DNA of 64,000 nt from Stentor coeruleus (Eukaryota > Ciliophora > Heterotrichea > Heterotrichida > Stentoridae): positions 1 through 64,000 of the forward strand of contig MPUH01000245.1 of NCBI GenBank assembly GCA_001970955.1. The letters are read 5' to 3'. The notes beneath the pieces were generated by a model. That model did no database searches, was not told the origin of the DNA, and saw only the letters and a program-made list of their open reading frames with translations. The position numbers and the translations under genes were made by a program. Positions 11,003 to 21,700 of this stretch are shown piece after piece (the stretch's first letter is position 1; every line of letters begins with the position of its first letter).

Positions 11003-12523
11003 CTATAACTCAACTTCTTCATCTTCATCCTGAAGGTCAAATTTATCAAACAACAAATTTTCAAATTCTTCCAAACTTATCGACCCATCTCCATTAGCAT
11101 CAGCATCATTAATCAAATCATTGACAATATCCTCAGGTAATCCACCCAAGCATAACCAAGAAATCAACTCTTCTCTTTCCAAAGTTCCTGACTCATCTTT
11201 ATCAAAATAAGCAAATGTTTTTCTAATATTCTCTTTTGATAGCAAATGCTCTTGTTGCAAACTTACTCTTAAAAATTCACTATAATCAATAGTCCCATTC
11301 CCATCAACATCAGTTGCTTTCATAACTTTTAGAGTTTCTTCTTCAGCATCTTCAGAAGGCATTTCATTTAAAAGTTCTTGTAAAAGTTCTTCATGTGAGA
11401 TTCTCCCATCACCATTTCTATCAATTTTATGGAAAACTTCTTGAAGCATTTTTGTTGAGCTATGGCCTTCAAGTTGGGATACCATAAAAGTTGTAAAAGC
11501 TTCTTTTAGTTTATTGACTTTACCTATTGTTCTCATTCTGATTATAGTATTTTTGTAGGTTTTTTGATCAAGATATATATCTGTATGCTTTAAAATCCAA
11601 GGATGACTTAGAGCTTGGGTGGCATTTATTCGATATTTAGGGTTTTTTTCTAATATCATACTGAGGAATTCTTTGCATTCTTTTGATTTACCCAACCAGA
11701 TGCCTTTTGTGAGTTCAACTTTCGATTTAATTATATTTTTTTCAATCTCCTCATCGGTTGATCCATTGAAAGGCATCCCTCCTACTAATAGAGCGTATAG
11801 TATGACCCCACAGCCCCAGATATCACATTTTTCATCGTATTTCCCTTTGAAAACTTCAGGGGCCATGTAGTCAGTTGTACCCTGGGTTTCCATTTGATCC
11901 TTTTTTACTGTTGCTATATTGAAATCTATAAGTTTCACTTTCATTTCTCCATTTTCTTCAAGCTCAGAGACAAGTACGTTTTCCAATTTTATATCTCGAT
12001 GGATTATTTTCTGACCATGCAGGTAATTTAAAGCTGAAAATATTTGTTTAATTATTTTTGCAGCCGTAGGTTCTGAGAATTTTTTAACTTTTTGAAGTCT
12101 GTCAAAAAGATCACCATGTCTACAGAATTCCATGACAATATAATATTTTCCCTCATCTTCAAAGTACTCATAAACTTTTAAAATATTTGGATGGTCTAAA
12201 GATTTAAGAATTTCAACTTCAATAAAAACTTCTCTGTTATCTATTTCTTGCTGGCTCATCCCTACTTTTAATAGAATTTTCACAGCTCGAAGTTCTTGAG
12301 TGAGTTTATGATTGCATAACCAAACTTCTCCATATGCTCCTGAACCTAAAGGCTTTTCATGCAAAGAGTAGACAGATGAAAAACCTTGGCGATTTTCTAA
12401 GACAAACATTGAGGCACTGAATTTTAAGTCTTCTTTTGATTTTACTTTTTGGTGATGAGGTCTAGGAGACAGAGGAGATTCTGCTAATTTATTTTGAACG
12501 CTTCCTGCACAAAGATTTCCCAT
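11003..12523 (-). CDS. Calcium-dependent protein kinase (CDPK), 506 aa
   Basis: A Ser/Thr kinase domain (about residues 52-315) is followed by a junction helix and four EF-hands (about 360-500), the classic CDPK layout of plants, ciliates and apicomplexans. Kinase landmarks are the Gly loop LGSGAYGEV (59-67), VKI lysine (about 82), HRDIKLEN (175-182) and APE (221-223). All four EF-hands keep acidic ligands (DRNGDGRIS, DVDGNGTID, DKDESGTLE, DANGDGSIS), so calcium activation is expected. Oddity: the DFG metal-binding motif reads DFN (Asp200-Phe-Asn). M-G-N-L-C at the start predicts N-myristoylation and membrane targeting. The start region is duplicated just upstream (see the 51-bp repeat). The family phosphorylates substrates in response to calcium signals. 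Confidence 0.95.
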   Translation of the reverse strand: MGNLCAGSVQNKLAESPLSPRPHHQKVKSKEDLKFSASMFVLENRQGFSSVYSLHEKPLGSGAYGEVWLCNHKLTQELRAVKILLKVGMSQQEIDNREVFIEVEILKSLDHPNILKVYEYFEDEGKYYIVMEFCRHGDLFDRLQKVKKFSEPTAAKIIKQIFSALNYLHGQKIIHRDIKLENVLVSELEENGEMKVKLIDFNIATVKKDQMETQGTTDYMAPEVFKGKYDEKCDIWGCGVILYALLVGGMPFNGSTDEEIEKNIIKSKVELTKGIWLGKSKECKEFLSMILEKNPKYRINATQALSHPWILKHTDIYLDQKTYKNTIIRMRTIGKVNKLKEAFTTFMVSQLEGHSSTKMLQEVFHKIDRNGDGRISHEELLQELLNEMPSEDAEEETLKVMKATDVDGNGTIDYSEFLRVSLQQEHLLSKENIRKTFAYFDKDESGTLEREELISWLCLGGLPEDIVNDLINDADANGDGSISLEEFENLLFDKFDLQDEDEEVEL

Positions 12524-12605
12524 TATTATGAATGGTAATTCTAGTCGTATTTAGCCTGGACAAAGATTTCCCATTATTATGAATGGTAATTCTAGTCGTA
12601 TTTAG
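12504..12605. repeat. 51-bp tandem duplication over the CDPK start codon
   Basis: Two copies, 12504-12554 and 12555-12605, differ at one position near their left end. Each holds the ATG plus the first codons of the kinase. In the distal copy the ATG (12574) reads M-G-N-L-C-P-G and then stops (12551-12574), so it makes a 7-codon upstream ORF that mimics the kinase N-terminus. There is no N here, unlike the other duplicates. Confidence 0.85.
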
Positions 12606-13651
12606 CCTTATAAATTTTTTTTGAAAACAAAATTATACTATCAGGCTATTTTAAATTTGTCATCTACTTTAGTTTAAAACACTTATTAGGGTAATTTTTT
12701 ATATGAGATAATCTTAATATTAATAAGCATTAGACCTGACTGATAGTTCTATCTTATAAATTTGCAAATTTTGAATCTGTAAGCAGTTTTAAAAAAATCT
12801 GATATCAATGATAAAACTTTATATAATGATGATGCAACTTAACGTATAGCAAGAAAATCATACATATGATATTTTGGAATGAGACTTTTTCGAAAATATC
12901 CCAAGTATTTTATACTTTCAAATATTTGGCTTAAACAGATGTATAAATTTTCTGACAAAAAGGCGAAAATTATTACTTCTACCGATTTTTAATAAGAAAC
13001 ATTGTAAAAAAATACTTTAAGTGTTTTTGATTAAGAATTGCAGTACAAGCATTGACTTTATAAGCTAAAAAAAATTTTATTATAAGATTTTGATAGGCAT
13101 AATAATAAATATGCCCGAATATGTGATAAAGCTTTAAAAATTTTATATATCTAATATAAATCTTCAGCTTTCCTGATTTTATTTAGAAGAATATTGTAAA
13201 CTCCCTCAAGATATATTTCTCTATTAATTGCAGCTCAAGTAGCAGCATGCTTAATTAACAGCAAACATAACATCTAATCCATAAATGTAAATACCTATTA
13301 AAATTCAATCCTATAATCTTATCCAAGCACAATCAATTTAAATTCAGCACATTATATATTAAAACTTAGTATATCAAAAATAATTATATATCCAATCTAA
13401 TAAAATCAAATCTATACAAGAAATTCAACTTCAATTCTTATAAAAAATCTTTAAATAATCTCACCAATGCTATCTTATAATCAAATACAAAATCGCCCTA
13501 AATAATCCCTTATCATAAAATAACAACTACTTATCCAAAATCAAATCCATCTACAAATCATAAAAAACCCTCCTTTTTCCATTTAAAAATCCCATAATAG
13601 TTATTATATCCACCACTAAATTCATACAAGCATCTTAATTTATCAATCTAA
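12606..13651. other. AT-rich intergenic region
   Basis: About 1 kb without a supported gene. The last 400 bases before the next gene's stop are C/A-rich and G-poor. I see no RNA gene or repeat structure. Confidence 0.6.
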
Positions 13652-14878
13652 TTATGAATACAAATCACTAATAGTAATATGCCTTTTTGCAGTTTTCTGT
13701 ATAAAATAATCAAGTTTCACACACGGTGGAGGAATACGCAAGGTCTTAATTTCCCTAGGGTTGTAAAGCGGGTTTTTCTTATTCACAGCTGACTGTGGTC
13801 TAGCTTTCTGCGGCATCCTAAACACAACCCTACTCCTATAAGCTGTACTGGGCCTATCTCCAGCCTTATACGACTTTTCTTCATCAACAATCTCTTCAGC
13901 CACTTTTACAATACTTTTAAACTCAGGAATTTTCGGCTCATCATCAACTAAAACCTTATCCATACAGTTCTTATATTTAAAAAATCTCACATTTTCATCT
14001 TCCACAATTAAAGAATTTCTCATAACTGTCTGTTCAGTACTCATGCACTCAGTAGTATACTGAACTTCTTTCAAATCCTTAAATTTTCCAATCAATGACA
14101 TAACCCCAGATATCCCAGGCCTATCAATAGGTTGTTTTGATAACATTTTCAATACAAACTCAGTTAGATGTTCTGAATATATCGAAGGTAGAGGTTCAGG
14201 ATTTTTTGATACAATCTGCATACCTAAAGTTATAAGATTCTCTGCTTGAAATGGTGGTTGAAGCTTAGCAAGACTATATAAAACACATCCTAAAGCCCAT
14301 ATATCAACTTTATAATCATATGGTTTATGTTTGACTAGTTCTGGGGCTAAATATAATGGTGTTCCTATTCTAGTCACTTGCATTGGTGCTGTAACTATTT
14401 TTGAAGCGCCAAGATCAGCAAGTTTTATTGTATGATCTTTAGTTATAAGTATGTTTAAAGTTTTTATGTCCCGATGTATAATGTTTTTACTATGGAGATA
14501 TTGTATTGCTGTTGAGAGTTCAAAGGCCATTTTCCATATTTCAGGTTCTGGGAGGAACGTTTTTTTGTCTTGATATAGACGGATGAGTTTGTGGAGGTCT
14601 CCGCCGTTGATGTATTCCATAACGATACAGAGGCTTTTACCATCCATAAAAGAACAGAAATACTTGACGATGTTCGGATGGTCAAGCTTTTTGAGGATTT
14701 GAGCTTCGTGAATGACTTCTTTTTGGCTTTTTTGTGAGAGATGGTCGATGTTGATTTTCTTAATTACGTAGACCCCACCTGTTTTTAGGCTTTTCACTCG
14801 GTATATCATTCCGAAACTCCCATGGCCCAGCTCTTTTTCAATTGTGAAGTCGCTAAGGGACTGCCCTGGAAATTCCAT
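13652..14878 (-). CDS. NEK-like protein kinase, 408 aa
   Basis: The kinase domain spans about residues 10-270: Gly loop ELGHGSFGMIY, VIKK lysine, HRDIKTLNIL catalytic loop and GTPLYLAPEL activation segment. The sequence pattern (ILKKLDHPNIVKY, VMEYINGGDL, DIWALGCVLY) fits NEK kinases, which act on cilia, basal bodies and mitosis. The metal-binding motif reads DLG instead of DFG, a substitution seen in part of the NEK group. The C-terminal 130 residues are basic and Pro-containing, with no recognised domain. The ATG immediately precedes E-F-P-G-Q-S-L-S-D-F, consistent with a start close to the kinase domain. It ends in TAA. Substrates cannot be inferred. Confidence 0.9.
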   Translation of the reverse strand: MEFPGQSLSDFTIEKELGHGSFGMIYRVKSLKTGGVYVIKKINIDHLSQKSQKEVIHEAQILKKLDHPNIVKYFCSFMDGKSLCIVMEYINGGDLHKLIRLYQDKKTFLPEPEIWKMAFELSTAIQYLHSKNIIHRDIKTLNILITKDHTIKLADLGASKIVTAPMQVTRIGTPLYLAPELVKHKPYDYKVDIWALGCVLYSLAKLQPPFQAENLITLGMQIVSKNPEPLPSIYSEHLTEFVLKMLSKQPIDRPGISGVMSLIGKFKDLKEVQYTTECMSTEQTVMRNSLIVEDENVRFFKYKNCMDKVLVDDEPKIPEFKSIVKVAEEIVDEEKSYKAGDRPSTAYRSRVVFRMPQKARPQSAVNKKNPLYNPREIKTLRIPPPCVKLDYFIQKTAKRHITISDLYS

Positions 14879-16148
14879 TTAATTAGAAAATTTTATTTTA
14901 ACGAGTTTGATATTTAGAAAATGAAAGTAGGATTTGTGGGAATTTTGGGATTAATGCTGGGGTTGGGGTGGGTAAGCGCTATGAAAAATAAAGATATTCT
15001 TTATTGTTATTGGAAGATTGAGAGAAAAAAAAATTAGATTTATTTTGAATTGAATTCAGTAGTTAAATTTTATAAGAATTTTAAATTCAATAAGAGTTAT
15101 ATTTCAAAGTAAGGATTTATTATTAATAATTTATAAAGTTGGCTTAGTAGAATTATATAATCAGAAAATCTTAATTTTGATTAAAAAAAAATAAATAAGT
15201 ATGAAATGGTCATTAGGCTTTCTAGTAACAATATTAAAAATATTGGTAATGCTGAAATTAATAGATTTAAATAAAATTCGTTTACGTAAATTATTTTAAA
15301 TGCTTATTAGTGATAGTAATTCATAGTAAATAACATGATTTTTATAATCTTGATTTATTTTGATGCACCACTTAAAATTTAGTTCTGTATTCCAACTTAA
15401 TTATAAATTTATATTACTTATTATTTGCACATCTTTAATATTTCATATATAACTATTTTATTCTAGTTATAATTTCCCAATTTTTTTATATATCGCATTA
15501 GCATTATTATATACTAGTTTCATCCTTAAATAGTCACATAACCGCNTATTCCAACTTAATTATAAATTTATATTACTTATTATTTGCACATCTTTAATAT
15601 TTCATATATAGCTATTTTATTCTAGTTATAATTTCCCAATTTTTTTTATATATCGCATTAGCATTATTATAAACTAGTTTCATCCTTAAATAGTCACATA
15701 ACCGCAACAGCGAGTGCTTTAATATACCGAATCTGCCTAAAGAAAGAGATCTTAGGACTAAAAAATCTAGATCAGACAAGGCTTAAGTCATGTTACCCTA
15801 ATACTAATAACAGAGATAGATTTCATCCTTAATTAATTAATAATATTCTTAGCATAGTCCATATCTTCAACAAAATATATAATCCCCTACTTTAATTACA
15901 TCATTTAACAAAATATATATTTTACATTATATTTAAACACCAAAATCATTTAATAATATTCCTTTGCAAATCTTCTTTAATATATTCAATTTTACCTAAA
16001 ACATTTTAATTCATAGACTATACACAACATTTCATAAAACAATCTGCTTGGAACTTGAACTAAGGTTTATTTATTTTTCATAATTATTTTAAACTTTATA
16101 CTAATTTTATCTAATCATAAACTGGAAAAACAATCATAATATTAAATA
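14879..16148. other. AT-rich intergenic region with an N-joined duplicate
   Basis: Nothing gene-like. The first 150 bases are G-rich and the final 250 C/A-rich. It includes the duplicate at 15388-15705. Confidence 0.6.
15388..15705. repeat. About 158-bp direct duplicate around a single N (15546)
   Basis: Copies 15388-15545 and 15547-15705 differ at about three sites (two substitutions and one T-run length). The small differences suggest two alleles or two error-bearing contig ends joined without merging. Confidence 0.85.
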
Positions 16149-18704
16149 ATGAAGCTCTCTATTAAACTGCCAAGTTTGAAAGGTCGTAATAAAAAGCCAA
16201 CCTTAGAGGCAATGAGTAAGTCAATGTACACTTCTGATATGTCAGAAGTTCAATCACGTACACGAGTTTCAAATATCTTAGTATCCTCTCAAAGCAAACG
16301 ACCAGCAAGTTTAGAAAACAGTGTTATAGTTGGAAATGAGGCGAAATTAGAGTTTTTAGACACATATTTAAACTTATCACTTATATCAGAGAGAAATAAA
16401 CTAGAAAAACTTGAGGATACCCCACATGCAGCCTATTTGGGAGAAATCGAAAAAATTCATATGAGGCCTCAACCTTTTGGAATTATTAGAAGAAAAGGAC
16501 CAAACGCCTTTATAGACATACATATGTACAGTATGGGAGATACTTTTGCTGAAGCTTTTTCTAAAGGTGTTAAACAGTACAAGGAAATAACAAATTTAAA
16601 TCTTAAGGCCAATCGGTTAACTGATGGAGGCTGTGCGAAAATTCTCTCAGGGGTCCATTCGAAAAAAGTGAAAACTATCAATATTTCAGAAAACAAGCTT
16701 GGAAGGGTGACTATTGAAAAAGTTATCCAAATTGTTAGTAACAATGAAACGCGTTTGCGCACTTTGGAACTAGAAAACATTTCAATCGGTGAAAGGGCAA
16801 TCCTTGATTTATGTCGGGTCTTAGCCGACAACAAAGTTTTACATAGTCTAAACCTAGCAAAAAACAACTTAGGTTTTATAGCTTGTACAGCTCTTAAAGA
16901 AATGCTTCGTTACAACTCTACAATAAGAAACCTAGACCTCCACTGGAATAATATCCGATCTGAAGGGGCAATAGAGTTCTTTGAAGGCCTAAGTCAAAAT
17001 GATAGTCTCAAAGCTCTTGATATCTCATGGAATAGTCTAGGAAGAGATAATAGTATGGATACAGTTAAAACTATGGGAAAATGCTTTAAAATCAATTCTC
17101 TGCTTTTACATGTAGATTTATCTTATAACAACATCACATCTCACGAATGCGAAGTATTTGCTGAGCTCATAAAAAATAACCACAACATACTTGGTCTTCA
17201 TATGATTGGAAATGAAGGGTTTATTGATGCCAGAGGGTTTTTGCATCCTTCTGAAATAACTCAAGGAACAATGCAGCAAGGGCATTTTTTCAATAGGATT
17301 CTAGACAAGTCTAAGTATTCAAAAAAACATCATATTAAAATAAACTGCTGGATATGTGAAAAATGGGTTGAAACAACTTTTTTATGGACTTCTGGGGATA
17401 GTAACTATGAGCCTAAAAGCATACATTTAAGCTGTGACAAATGGTCAGCAACACCTTTGAAAAAAGAGAGCAATGGTGTTATTAGTGTGACCAGAGTAGT
17501 CCCACCTGGACAGATTATGTTTTATTTTTCAAATCATATGGCTTGCTTTACTAGCAAATCATTTCCAACAAGTCGTCTTGAGAACCCAATACCACCATCT
17601 GGTCCTTATAAAGAAATAAGTATAGTAAACTCTATTAAAGCTATTGGCCAAGAATACAATTCAAAAGATCTTTTTGACAGCCGAGCTCGCGTAAATTTAG
17701 AAAGCCCTTCTTCTTTAGAATATGAGAAAATACCTTGGAGCATCCCAATCAGTATCTTTTCCGAATACATCCTCGACACTATTGAATTCAAAACTGAATG
17801 CTTCGAGTTCGACTGGTTAAACTCTAAACTTTCTAACTTTATCAAAGAAGACACTTCAAGAGAAGAACTCAAATCTTTTGTCCGTACAAAATACGACCTT
17901 TTATTAGAAGCATATAAAACCCTCTCCGCCTTATCTGGAAGTGAAGTTTTTGCAATAGGTTCTAATTCCCTAAATGACTTTTTAAACCAATCTAAAGTTA
18001 TCGACAATTTATTTACCCTAAGCGATGTAGGGATCAATTGGAGCGCAGCGAATTCAAGCAAAGATAAAACCCAAACAAACAACTCAGGAAATGGGCTTTG
18101 TCGATATGAGTTCTTAGAAATCATGATAAGAATTGCTAATGATAAATTAATAAGAAACAAAATTACAACAAACATAGTCGAAGCAGTAATGAAATTATTC
18201 GCTGATAATGTAGAAAAATTTCTAAGTAAATACAATACAAATACTTGGAGATTAGAAGAATATATGACTGAGAATATAGACTATTTGCTTAAAGCTTATA
18301 AGCCATTACTCGATCATGTTTATAAGAAATATAGTGCAAAAGAGATAATGCCAGGTAAAGTTTTATCTATGAGTCTTAGTGAATTTAGAAGTTTGTGTAT
18401 TGATGCTAAGTTGATAAATGAAAATTTTACTGTTAGAGAAGTTGATATTTGCTATAGTAGGGCAATGATGACTCAGAGTGACTATCTTAATAAAAATAGG
18501 CATTTGGAGATGGCATTTGTTGAATTCTTAGAAGCTATAGTAAGAGCAGCTAATGAGCATAACGGGAAAGATCTGAGAAGCAAGGTTGAAGGGATAATGC
18601 CCAATCTCCTAAGCATATGCCAACCGAATTTTATCAAATCATATACTTACCCAGATGACGAGACTTATTTCAATCTGATGTATAGAGTTAAGCAGACTAG
18701 CTAG
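16149..18704 (+). CDS. Leucine-rich-repeat protein with two EF-hand-like helical modules, 851 aa
   Basis: Residues about 145-355 form ribonuclease-inhibitor-type leucine-rich repeats (LxxLNLAxNxL, LxxLDLxWNxI, LxHVDLSYNNI), a protein-binding horseshoe. The middle section (about 390-480) has a strand-rich patch with three Cys/Trp motifs. The C-terminal half has two related helical modules (about 585-700 and 705-835), each with the pattern of a paired EF-hand-like helical bundle, although canonical calcium ligands are not obvious. This domain combination is common in ciliary and cytoskeletal proteins of protists, so a ciliary or cortical role is possible but unproven. The gene is convergent with CRM1, 59 bases apart. 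It ends in TAG. Confidence 0.8.
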   Translation: MKLSIKLPSLKGRNKKPTLEAMSKSMYTSDMSEVQSRTRVSNILVSSQSKRPASLENSVIVGNEAKLEFLDTYLNLSLISERNKLEKLEDTPHAAYLGEIEKIHMRPQPFGIIRRKGPNAFIDIHMYSMGDTFAEAFSKGVKQYKEITNLNLKANRLTDGGCAKILSGVHSKKVKTINISENKLGRVTIEKVIQIVSNNETRLRTLELENISIGERAILDLCRVLADNKVLHSLNLAKNNLGFIACTALKEMLRYNSTIRNLDLHWNNIRSEGAIEFFEGLSQNDSLKALDISWNSLGRDNSMDTVKTMGKCFKINSLLLHVDLSYNNITSHECEVFAELIKNNHNILGLHMIGNEGFIDARGFLHPSEITQGTMQQGHFFNRILDKSKYSKKHHIKINCWICEKWVETTFLWTSGDSNYEPKSIHLSCDKWSATPLKKESNGVISVTRVVPPGQIMFYFSNHMACFTSKSFPTSRLENPIPPSGPYKEISIVNSIKAIGQEYNSKDLFDSRARVNLESPSSLEYEKIPWSIPISIFSEYILDTIEFKTECFEFDWLNSKLSNFIKEDTSREELKSFVRTKYDLLLEAYKTLSALSGSEVFAIGSNSLNDFLNQSKVIDNLFTLSDVGINWSAANSSKDKTQTNNSGNGLCRYEFLEIMIRIANDKLIRNKITTNIVEAVMKLFADNVEKFLSKYNTNTWRLEEYMTENIDYLLKAYKPLLDHVYKKYSAKEIMPGKVLSMSLSEFRSLCIDAKLINENFTVREVDICYSRAMMTQSDYLNKNRHLEMAFVEFLEAIVRAANEHNGKDLRSKVEGIMPNLLSICQPNFIKSYTYPDDETYFNLMYRVKQTS

Positions 18705-18763
18705 CCTCTATTAAAATTGATTTTTACCTTAAAATCACATAAAAAACATTAAAATCAATCTAG

Positions 18764-21700
18764 TTAATAATGACTACCAGGTAATAACCCAGGGACTAAA
18801 CTCTTCTTCCTTGTCGCTTCAGCAAGTTCCTTATCTCTATCATCAGCATAAAACGCAGGGTTGTCAACCGCAATCTCCTTACTTGTCACCAAAAAGTCTC
18901 TAAGTGTGCTCTTAAATTCCCCATGATCCTGACACCTATTAAATAGCGCCAAGACAAAAGCTTCAATTTGCACAGCATTCATATTAGTAAAATTTGTAGT
19001 CAAAATCCCAGTCAACTGGCTTATAACAAATGCTTTATTCCCTTCAGGGTTACTAATCCCATCAGCTAAAGGAACTTGTATAAGCCCAGTTTCAACAAGG
19101 CAAAACAAATGCCCAAGAATGAAAGTATGATGTTTAAAATTAGGTAAATGTGAACTATCTGTTGATATTGCTAAGATTTCTGTAAGGATATACATATAAA
19201 AATGCTGATAAAAGTACCCTGCAGTCTCAACTGCTAATAAATTGTCGAGAATTTGCTTTAAAGTTAATAAACCAAGCTCAGCATGTGAAGTGCTATTATG
19301 TTTACTTGCCCAAAGCACAGTGTCTATAGCAATTTTGAACCTTTCTAAAGGCATTTGTAGAAGGGCTTGGAAGCAATGGGCAGTTACAGCTTTGAGCATT
19401 TCAAAGAAACTGTGTCGGTGTTCAGGGAAAGTTGTAAAGTCTTGAACGAGCATGTTAAGGACACTGTCTAAAAATAAGCCAAGGATTATTTCCATATAAG
19501 GCAAAATTCCTTTTTCTAGCTGGTTTGTGAGATCTGCAGTTAGTGTTATAACTTCAGCTTCCCTTAGCTCAATTGAGTTACTGACAAAATCCCCAAGGAC
19601 GACATTTAATATAACTTGTAGATAGTTTTCTATAATAATCTGACCCATTTTACATGCTTTTGTATAACAACATAAGAGATTTAATATGCGTTTTTTGACT
19701 GCTCGAGCATTTACTATATATGCATGATTTAATATTACAGGCCCATTTGTTGCTATTTGAGTCGTTATATATTGGCTATAAGTTGTGTAGACCTGCATCA
19801 AACTATTGAAAATGCGGTTTAGTTGTATATAGTAAAAATGCCCTAGGGTCTGACAAAAGCTTTCATTAGCTTTTATACAAAAGGCAAGTGAACGTGAAAC
19901 TTCCAAGTCTTGCATTGCTTGGAGATTAGTACTTATATGAGCTAAAGTTTTTTCCCATTGGTCTTGAACAAGCTTTAATGCTCCAGTTATATGATAATTA
20001 AGCTCTTGTTCTGAGCATAGATTACTTAATATCTGCCCTAAACATTGGTAGAAGACTAGTTTTTGATGGTTTTCTAGATCAGATATTGTTGATGACAAGT
20101 TTCGGATTATTTCAAAAATAAACGGCTCACGCTGGTCCTCACTCTCATGTATACGAATAAACTCAGCCCCACAGTTCTGAGCAATACGTAAAAAAGTATC
20201 AACGCTCATATCTTTGATCCCAGGATGCCCTTCATGCATGAATTCAAAAAGCTTTTTGACTACAGTTTTCAAAAAATTCCAATGGTTAAGCAAAAACCTA
20301 GGGTATTGCATGACTACATACATAATATTCGTAGCCACAACTGCTTTGTTTTCCTTTCCTCTTTTACCTTCACATAAGGTCAGAAGGTCTTTTATAACAT
20401 GTATCAAGAAGCGTTTCTCATGATTTTCATTCATAGCTCCAGCTATAGACCCAATAGCATAAGCTAGACTAGAAACTTTAGTCCACGACCATTCGCTTCC
20501 ATCCATCTGTTTAGCCATTTTCTTCATAATAATAAGTTCAGTTTCTTCAGGATCAATATTTGTTAAGTAAATAAGTGTTTCTCTCATAAGCTCATATAAA
20601 GCTACAGTCTCAGTATCTTGAACAGTTTCTCTAATTGTATTTCCATACTCATCTACTGAAACTAAAACTTCTGTAGGCTTAGCCATTTTTGGTATAAGCA
20701 AATCCTTAGCCTCATTAATCGCTTCTCTATAAATCGCGTTCCAAAGTTTATTCCCAAGCCAATCCAAGCCTTTCTGCTCATATAAATGTTTAGCCAAATT
20801 ATGCCAAAAGTCGCAACAAATTTTGAAAATCTCATCTTCTGGATAACTCGTCAAAGATATCATATAAGAAAACAAACCAGCCAAAGCTTGAATTATTATC
20901 TGCTGCTCAGTATCAGAAAGTGAGTTTGATTGGATAACTTTTTCTATAAGCGACAAGTGGTTTTGTGTATATGCTAAAAAAAACAAAGCTAAATGTTGAG
21001 AGAAATTTTTAAGTACATGTTGACTGGTTGAATCATATGAAGCATGAAGTTGAGCGAAATCTGTATTTTTTGGAGGATAATGCATTGAAAGTTTACTTAC
21101 TGAACTGACTATAAGGCTTAAAACTGCTGTGCTATACATGCCAAAATGTTGGTCAGTTGGTAAAACATCCATTGTTATACCTGCAACTTCAGTTAAACAT
21201 TCTAAAGTTAAGGTTCGGAATTGCATGTTATCAAGATAATTGTCCATCATGAATTTTAAAAAATCTCCTGAGTAAATATGAACTGGAGGAACCCATTCAA
21301 GAAATGCGGCTAATGTTGATAAGCATGCTTTTATTAAAGAAATTTGTACTGCGCCAGGATGCTTGATTGCGGTTTTTAATACCCAGTCACAGAGTTCGTA
21401 GATATTACTGAATTCTTCGTTCATTGTGGTTTTTAGTTGCTTTTTTTGGTTAGAGTTCATGTTGTTGGATTCTGAAAAGATTTCCTCGCTTAGGAGTTTG
21501 AGAAGGTTCATTGTGTTTTCGCATAAGGGCTGGCTGCTTTTGGACGCGCTACAGATTTCTGGGATGAAGGTTCTCCAGGTTGTTGTCCACTCGCGCTTTA
21601 CGATTTGGACAAGAACCATGTTTAGTTTGTTTAGGAAATGGGAGGAAGCTTGGGTGGAAGTGTTGTCAATTACTAGTCTTACTATATAATTTTTGATCCC

